Shown here: positions 57,734 to 64,000 of the stretch, one piece after another
Layout of the letters: every line of letters starts with the position of its first letter
Position numbering within the stretch: position 1 is the stretch's first letter
Source of the DNA: Rhizophagus clarus
Taxonomy: Eukaryota; Glomeromycota; Glomeromycetes; Glomerales; Glomeraceae
DNA length: 64,000 nucleotides
Direction of reading: 5' to 3'
Assembly: GCA_015698045.1 (NCBI GenBank)
Contig: BLAL01000285.1
Location: 1,612,001 to 1,676,000 of the forward strand
Program-made: the position numbers and the translations under genes
Notes under the pieces: model-generated
Databases searched by the model: none
What the model saw: the letters and a program-made list of their open reading frames with translations, nothing else
Told to the model about the DNA's origin: nothing

Positions 57734-59932
57734 TAAGGTTACTTGCAAAACTAAGAAGTTTTGGCATGCCAAAACTACTAAAACTGCCAAAACTAGGTTT
57801 TGGCAGACAACTAAAAATGATAAAATGCCAAAACTGCCAAAACTACCAAAATTATTTCAGTATTTTAGCAGGACTGGGAAAACTAATAATAGAGGTCACC
57901 AGACAATAGTAAATTGGTGAGTTTACCCAAATTAAAAATATTTTGCATAAGTAATTGACTTAAAAGTCTAACAATTCTACACAGGAATGTCTGAAGAATA
58001 TAATGAACCATAAATTATTCTTGTAAAATTAATATTAACTGAGATCATTAAATTTTCCAAAAAAATTTTTATAATAATGCGAACCACTTTTAAAAAAATT
58101 TATTAATTATGCGAACCATCCTTTTATGTTACACAGAATATATAAAAATTTAAATTGAGTGTATAAATGGCAAATTTAACTCTAACCTTAAGCAGATATT
58201 GTTAGTCCACACATTTTGGCTTTATTAAAAATTGAATATATCAAAAATTTAATCAACTTTACTAGTGTGCCGGGTGCTACAGTGACTTCTATTATAAGAT
58301 TTCCCAGTCCTGTTTTAGCGTAGTATATCATATGATATATATATAGTTTTGGCATTCTCTATAATCTGCAGTTTGCAGATTTCTGATATTGGTTAAATAA
58401 ACCAATTTACTGATTATCTGATTGATAATCTTTTTTTTTAAAAAATTAATTATTTTTTTTTTTAAAAAAAATTTTTTTTTCTATTTTCAAATAAGAAAAA
58501 AGTAAAAAAAAAAAAGGTCAGAAGTTGGAACTCAGAAACTGACTTACAAAATTCATTTTTTTTTAAAAATAAAAAAAAAATTATTTTTCTTTCTTTTTTT
58601 ATAGGGTGCTGAGCAAATACTATAAACTAACTTTGGAATTGAGGTAAATGAAGGGGAAGGTTAATTTCGTTGTTAATAGAAATATTTCTAACATTTCTTC
58701 TTTTATTTTTTATAGGTTGCCAGATGAATATCACGAACTGAACTCTGAAATTGAGGTAAATAACAAGGCAAAGATCAACTTCGTTGTTAATAGAAATATT
58801 TCTAACGTTTCTTCTTTTATTTTTTTTATAGGTTGCCAGACAAATACTACAAACTGGACTCTGAAATTGGGGTAAATGGAGAGGAGGAGGTTGACTTCAT
58901 TATTAATAGAAACATTTCTAACGTTTCTTCTTTTCTTTGTTGTAGGTTGCCAGATGAATACTATGAACTGGACTCTGGAATTAGAGTAAATGGAGAGGAG
59001 GAGGTCAACTTCATTGTTAATAGAAATGTTTCTAACATTTCTTCTTTTATTTTTTATAAGTTGCCAGACAAATATCACAAATCAGACTCTGGAATTGAGG
59101 TAAATGGAGAGGGAGAGGTTTACTTCGTTGTTAATAGAAATATTTCTAATGTTTCTTTTCTTTTTTGTAGGTTGCTAGACTCTTGGTGACAGGACGAATC
59201 TGTACTTACGTGACAAAGTAGTGTAAGAACCAGAATTTATGTACTTGTAATAAGAAACGTTTTAATATTTCTTTCTTTTTTTTGTAAGATGCTGAACTCT
59301 TTCTTTGGTGATAGGATGAGTCTGAACTTATGCAAAGATAATGTAAGAGGGGACTAGGTTAAGAATTCTCTTAGTAATATTAAAGAAACATACTAATATT
59401 TCTTATTTGCTTTATTTTAGATTGCCAGACTTTTAGTTAATAAAATTTTTTTATTACAATAAAGTAAAAATATTAAATAAAACAATAAAATTTTTTTTGT
59501 TACAATAAAATAAAAATATTAAATAAAATAATAAATAAAAAATTGCAATAAAATTTTCAATTACATATAAGTTTATTGAAATTAAAAAAAATATTATTTA
59601 GTAGTAAAAAGATCAAAACTTTGCTGAAACTTACCATACCATTCTGAAATTAAACAACCCCTGAAAATAAGCAACCCTGGTCTACATTATTGCGATTTTG
59701 GCCAGAGTTATGACCACTTTGGCCAGAATTAAGTACAAAAAAGGGTTGTTTAATTTCAGAATAGTACGGTATATAAAATATTAATGTCAGTTATGCCAAA
59801 ACTATGTCGAAATGCTGAAACAGTTTTGGCAGTTTCAGCAGTTTTGGTATTTCAGCATTTCAACATTTTGGCACTATATAGGGAGTTTCAGCTTTTAGCA
59901 TCAGGCCAAATGAGTTTTGGCAGGCAACCTTA
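57734..59932. mobile_element. Non-autonomous, CpG-depleted relative of the 47309 hAT element (2199 bp)
   Basis: It starts TAAGGTTACTTGCAAAACT and ends with GGCAGGCAACCTTA. ATTGGAAG is duplicated exactly at 57726-57733 and 59933-59940. The subterminal words are GCCAAAAC and GTTTTGGC, where the autonomous element has GCCGAAAC and GTTTCGGC, so nearly every CpG has become TpG or CpA. There is no transposase; the interior carries mini-exon array D. Confidence 0.82.
58605..59430 (+). repeat. Array D: mini-exon-like units (~115 bp period) inside the hAT relative
   Basis: Segments at 58605-58643 (39 nt), 58716-58755, 58832-58871, 58946-58985 (40 each) and 59061-59099 (39) lie between TTTTTTATAG-like acceptors and GTAAATG donors. 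Three more diverged units follow to about 59430. Spacers hold TTTCTAACATTTC, a good branch-point word. In one frame four copies read as variants of LPDEYYELDSGIE, clearly related to LPDKKHDQTFGIK of array A. Because the spacers also lack stops in that frame, a 118-residue open frame spans several units. Splicing is not shown. Confidence 0.7.
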
Positions 59933-59940
59933 ATTGGAAG

Positions 59941-60623
59941 TAGCAAAAAAATATATAAGAAATAATTGTAATTGCACATAGTTAGGTTTACAAAAAATTG
60001 TATCAAAAGTATTCGATTCAATTCTAATAATTACAATTAGAAAATTTGCAAAAAAATTATAGAAATATATGATATTTATAAAAAGGAATTACTGGAAAAA
60101 TAGCTGAATTTACTGTTAAAAAATACAAGTTTTATCATTGTATACTTGATATAATTTATAATGAAATAAGTTTATAATTTTGATTTAAAATTGGCTATTT
60201 TCTTTTTTTTATAAAAACTGATTTCTCTTAACAATAATAGATAAAGTTTAGTTTTTTTTATAAAATTAAAATCCAATTATAGGATTAAATTTTATTCAAT
60301 TTTTTTTAAGTTTTATTATAAAAGTACTATAGTACCTCTTGAATCAACCAATTAAATCCTTTAAAATTCTTTGCTATAATCTTAATAACCAATTGAGACA
60401 AAAACTGGAAAATTCTTTTTTTACTTTAATGGATTAAAGATTTCACTTATATGTTCAAATTATTGAAAAATGTGATAAATTACAAAATAAACTTGAATTG
60501 AAATATTAAAAAAAAAATTCTAATGTAAAATTCAAATTCTTCAGGCAAATTTCACTGGTTTAATGGAAATTTTGTTAATGCGGCTGTATTTTGTTAATTT
60601 GTAAAATAATTATTCAATCAATA
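59941..60623. other. AT-rich spacer
   Basis: No gene, RNA or repeat boundary recognised. Confidence 0.4.
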
Positions 60624-60625
60624 TA

Positions 60626-60880
60626 CCGTATATTGCGGGCCACAGTACCCCTCATGCACTGTCCCTCCCCTCCCTCTTTCACCCGACAAAAAGTTCCATT
60701 TTCTATTGATTTTATTATTTAATGAATCTAATTTTGCCCAGATATTATGTAAAAATAATTTTCTGGTTACTATACAACCTTTTAAACACATTCTATTCAT
60801 AATAAAAATCTGAGTTATTGACAGGGTGGTACAAGGTCAACCCTCAAGATACCCGGGGTACTATGGCCCGTGATATACGG
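60626..60880. mobile_element. pogo-derived MITE (255 bp)
   Basis: The ends TACCGTATATTGCGGGCCAC and (inverted) TACCGTATATCACGGGCCAT match those of the 53575 element. TA flanks lie at 60624-60625 and 60881-60882. The middle is unrelated to transposase. It is 111 bp from the stop codon of the minus-strand gene and so could lie near its 3' UTR. Confidence 0.75.
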
Positions 60881-60991
60881 TAAAAGCCAACAAGTCATTC
60901 ATTCATTTGAATAATAAGGAAAAAGAAATAATTTTATAAAATTAAAACATAATACAACATAATATTATTTTGACAAATTAAAAATTGCAAA

Positions 60992-63214
60992 TTAAAATTC
61001 TCTTCCAACAGATTCGTACAAAAGTTTGGTTAGTTCACTAGAGGCTCGATCAAGTTCACGTTGTATTTCTCTGGCTTCTTCAACAGCACCTCTTTCCATT
61101 AAATATTTTTCTCTTTTTTGTAAGAAATTGACTAATTTTTCCAAGCTTTCTATTGCATCTCTTCTATTTTGTCGCTTTTTAGATTCTATAAGTTCATCAT
61201 CAACTTCTTGTTTACGTTTCAAACTTTTTATTTCATATTCTAATGCTTCATATTCTTGTGGAGATATTCTCACATTAGGTCGATTAAACACTTTTCTTAT
61301 AGATACATCAAAGCTCGTGCTGCCTTCTATTACATTAAAACTAGTAAAATCATTGTTAGGAGTAATATGCCAGGTATTAGAATATGCTTTTAATACTGTT
61401 CGTGTTTCGCGAATATCAAGAATTATATAATCTTTTATAGGAATCGAAGAATATCGACCTCCTAAACAGAATAAAAGATTTTAAATAAACATTAATAAAT
61501 AATATACTAAGTATTGAAAATTACCGTCTTGAAAACGCTCGTGATGTCTTTTCATATCAATCCCATCAATCAAAAGTTCAATTGCCCATTGAGGTTCTGA
61601 TATATAAAAATCAACTACTCCATCCGTAGCAAATATTCGTCCTACATCGGGCGATATATGCATCTCATCGGGCAAACAGCTATATATTGCCCTATAGAAT
61701 TCCATTTGCCATACTCGTTCAAGAAGTCTCATTCCATCCTTTGACCTTCCTAAGTTATGCGTCAAAGCTTTAGAATTAACTCTTGATAAAGCTTCACGGA
61801 CAAGTTCATGTAGAGTGAAATCATTTTGAAGTGGTTGTTTAAAAGAAGCGCAGCGGTGAAAGAACGATAGTAATCGAGCCACAGGAGAAACGAATCCAAC
61901 ACAACCCTCCCTTAGAATGAATTCTGGGCCTTTATCATCGAGATAGAATAAGACTCCAGCTTTAAGTAATGCAGTTACGGCCTCATCCGGACCAGTCGAG
62001 TGAATTCGTAACTCATCTTTGAGAAGGAGTTTATCAATGGCTTCCCCTTCTACGGTATTAAATTTGTAAAGCGGAGCTCCACGATGAGCTTTAACGTGTT
62101 CAATGAAATCAGATGAAATAAAATATGACATTATTTCCCGATCCGTAGTTATTTTATAGTTTGTTCCGCGATAGGAAAAATAATTATCAATTCCATTTAA
62201 TATCCAACGAATCAAACCTAAGTGACCCGCTGTAAATTCCATAATATGTTGTACAATCTTTTCACTAACGTAAATTTTCTTTTTAAAATTGTATTTATTA
62301 AATGCTTCAACTAATTCCATTAATTCAGATTGTGTACAACGAACTAAACCAAATCCGAATTTCTGTTGAAAATCCATGGGACTTTGAGCCGAAGTAGCCA
62401 ATCTACCTCCTGTAGAGAAAGCGATAACTTTAATCATTTCTTTACCGAGTGACGCTTGACGACACAGAGACTTTATTCTTAACCAAAATGGTTCATATTG
62501 TGCACCGTCAAAAATACGATGAGTTTCATCTAATATGATAATTCTTTCACCATGTTTAGGGTTAAGCCAATATTTCCAGCTTTTCCCAGTCTCACTTATC
62601 CAAAATTCTTCAAAAGTCATATCTTCTACACCTAAAAAACATACTCGCAGGACGGGAACTTTTTTTTTGTGATAATACTCTTCCAACAAGATACATAAAG
62701 AAGTTTTACCAGTGAATGGTGGTGCTCTGATTAGTATTAATCTATCACGTTGTATAAATTGATCAATTTTTGTAACAGTTTCATCTCTACGAGTTATCCA
62801 ATTTTCAGAGGTAAGACAAATCCCTTCATTTTCTACTGAAGGCATATTTTCTTCATCAAAAATGTAATGAATTCTTTCTGAGCCAGAATCTGAAAATTCT
62901 GTAAATACCTCTTCTTCGCCTTCGGATAATAACTTAGGACTTGAATATTGCTGACTGGAGTGTTGCGAAATAATGACGAATGGATGATTTTCAAGGTAGT
63001 TGTAATCGTCTTCGCTTTCACTTTGAATAGTGGAAACACTTTCGGATTGACTACTAGAATTATGATTTGCGTTAGAAGAATCGTTCAGTTGTTCTCGGGA
63101 AAGGGATTGAAATGAGATTGAAGTTTTTTGTAATTGTGATTTATTTAAGTGTATATCTTGTGTTTGTAGTTGGTCTTGATTCTTAATTTGGTTATTATGG
63201 AAATTATCGTTCAT
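60992..63214 (-). CDS. Crinkler-type P-loop NTPase with C-terminal PD-(D/E)XK nuclease-like domain
   Basis: Exons 63214-61525 and 61461-60992 join in frame to 719 residues; the intron is 63 nt. The first Met is at 63214. Residues 1-130 are Gln/Ser/Asn-rich and disordered; no LFLAK-type Crinkler header is seen and no signal peptide. The NTPase has Walker A APPFTGKT (164-171) and Walker B IIILDETH (D229, E230). The C-terminal part has WAIELLIDGIDMKRHHERF (E546), GGRYSS and KDYIILDIRE (D579), the layout of restriction-like nuclease domains in Crinkler-RHS-type proteins. A coiled coil of about 90 residues ends the protein. Known members act in host nuclei or as selfish or defence factors; the role here is inferred. 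The gene looks intact. Confidence 0.75.
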
Positions 63215-64000
63215 TTTTAAAAAAAAAATTATGTATATATATATATGATCCAAATAATAATTTTGTTAAAAATTAATTTATAAAAACATTTACAACAATG
63301 ATCGGAAATAAAGACTATCAAAAACAAAGGTTAAAAATTTATGTCTCTCTGTCAAAGAAGAAAAAGGAAACAAGGATGAAAAAAACGTACTGGAAAATGT
63401 GTTTGAATCAAAATAACTGAGAACTAAATAATTAATTTGTCAAGCATCTTTATATCAAAAATTTTTTCTTTTAAAAAAAGATAAACGTAAGATGAAATAT
63501 AAGATAGCTAATTATTTAAACGAAAAAATATCACTTTATATCCTTGCATCTCTATTTATTCTATTTATCGAACTTACGGATAGTTAAGCAAATGATGCGG
63601 GATAATCATCGTTATCTTTGATTTATCGATATTTTAATCTCGGAGATTTTTTTTTAGTTTTTATTGATTAATTGATTTATAAACTCATCTGGCATAGCAG
63701 AAATTTCTTGGCGCAGTGAATTTTTAAAATGTAAATATGGATGTAAAAAAAATTCGTTTAATTAATTCGGAATAACCCTCGGAATAGCCCTCGGAATAAC
63801 ACTTAAAAATTACACAAAATCAATCATTTTTTTTGATTCGCCAAAAATTATATAAACTTTAAAAAAGTAAAAAAGAATATTCGGAAGAATATTCCAGAGA
63901 AGAATTTAATGACATTATGATACTAAACTAGCTGTGCGCGCTTAATTCAATGTTATATATTTTCTTTCTACTCTCGCTTTTTAAAAAAGAAATACGTATA
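63215..64000. promoter_or_regulatory. Upstream region of the Crinkler-type gene
   Basis: AT-rich, no ORF. It must hold the promoter and 5' UTR of the minus-strand gene. Three CTCGGAATA-type repeats lie at about 63760-63800. No operator can be assigned. Confidence 0.35.

Noticed and set aside
58731..59189. Coding gene spanning array D (both strands show ORFs)
   Set aside because: The frame passes through repeat spacers with splice-like signals and equal openness on the minus strand; treated as an array rather than a simple gene.
60618..60800. Short minus-strand ORF downstream of the Crinkler-type gene
   Set aside because: It lies within the pogo-derived MITE and has no homology or gene structure.
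1..64000. tRNA or rRNA genes
   Set aside because: No sequence with cloverleaf-type A and B boxes or rRNA landmarks was recognised on reading; a covariance-model scan would be needed to exclude divergent ones.

Overview
The window looks like nuclear DNA of a fungus of the arbuscular mycorrhizal type (Glomeromycota, Rhizophagus-like). The reasons are strong AT richness, 60-100 nt spliceosomal introns with GTAAGT-like donors, a fungal-type SNF5 that carries a GATA finger, a Crinkler-type NTPase-nuclease gene and a very high load of transposons. The organism is inferred; no marker gene fixes the species. No rRNA, tRNA or CRISPR array was recognised.

Host-like genes sit in small islands. At 0.4-6.7 kb there is a divergent pair: a mitochondrial OMA1-type metalloprotease (4 exons, minus) and a SNF5 subunit of a SWI/SNF remodeller (11 exons, plus). 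At 23.6-24.3 kb lies a 181-residue protein of unknown role. At 30.1-32.0 kb a gene has ten 10-residue repeats, an unknown domain and, behind an in-frame TGA, an RGG tail. At 33.3-35.4 kb there is an intronless Rad5/HLTF-like SNF2-RING ATPase, also broken by one in-frame TGA. At 61.0-63.2 kb (minus) a P-loop NTPase is fused to a PD-(D/E)XK-like domain, as in Crinkler-type proteins.

Between the islands are mobile elements, many defined here by exact target site duplications (TSD): a 5'-truncated LINE (9.4-12.9 kb); an ORF1-only retroelement holding two nested hAT-like MITEs (15.0-18.5 kb); an autonomous hAT with an intact transposase and a second, spliced, very basic gene (47.3-52.0 kb); an older CpG-poor relative of that hAT (57.7-59.9 kb); a dead pogo-like element split by a fold-back MITE (53.6-56.2 kb) with a MITE derivative at 60.6 kb; three elements sharing an AACGCA/TGCGTT-type terminal repeat (14.8, 43.7-46.4 and 56.9 kb); and several more hAT-like MITEs. 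The 18.5-21.7 kb stretch is nearly pure A/T.

The most unusual structure is a set of tandem arrays in which every unit has the look of a tiny exon: a pyrimidine tract and AG, 20-41 nt, then a GTAAG-like donor. They occur at 28.56-29.31, 37.09-37.63 (minus), 37.92-39.46, 44.05-45.38 and 58.60-59.43 kb. The first and last share a related 13-codon reading frame that stays open in every well-preserved copy. Two arrays lie inside terminal-inverted-repeat elements. Whether they are spliced is unknown.
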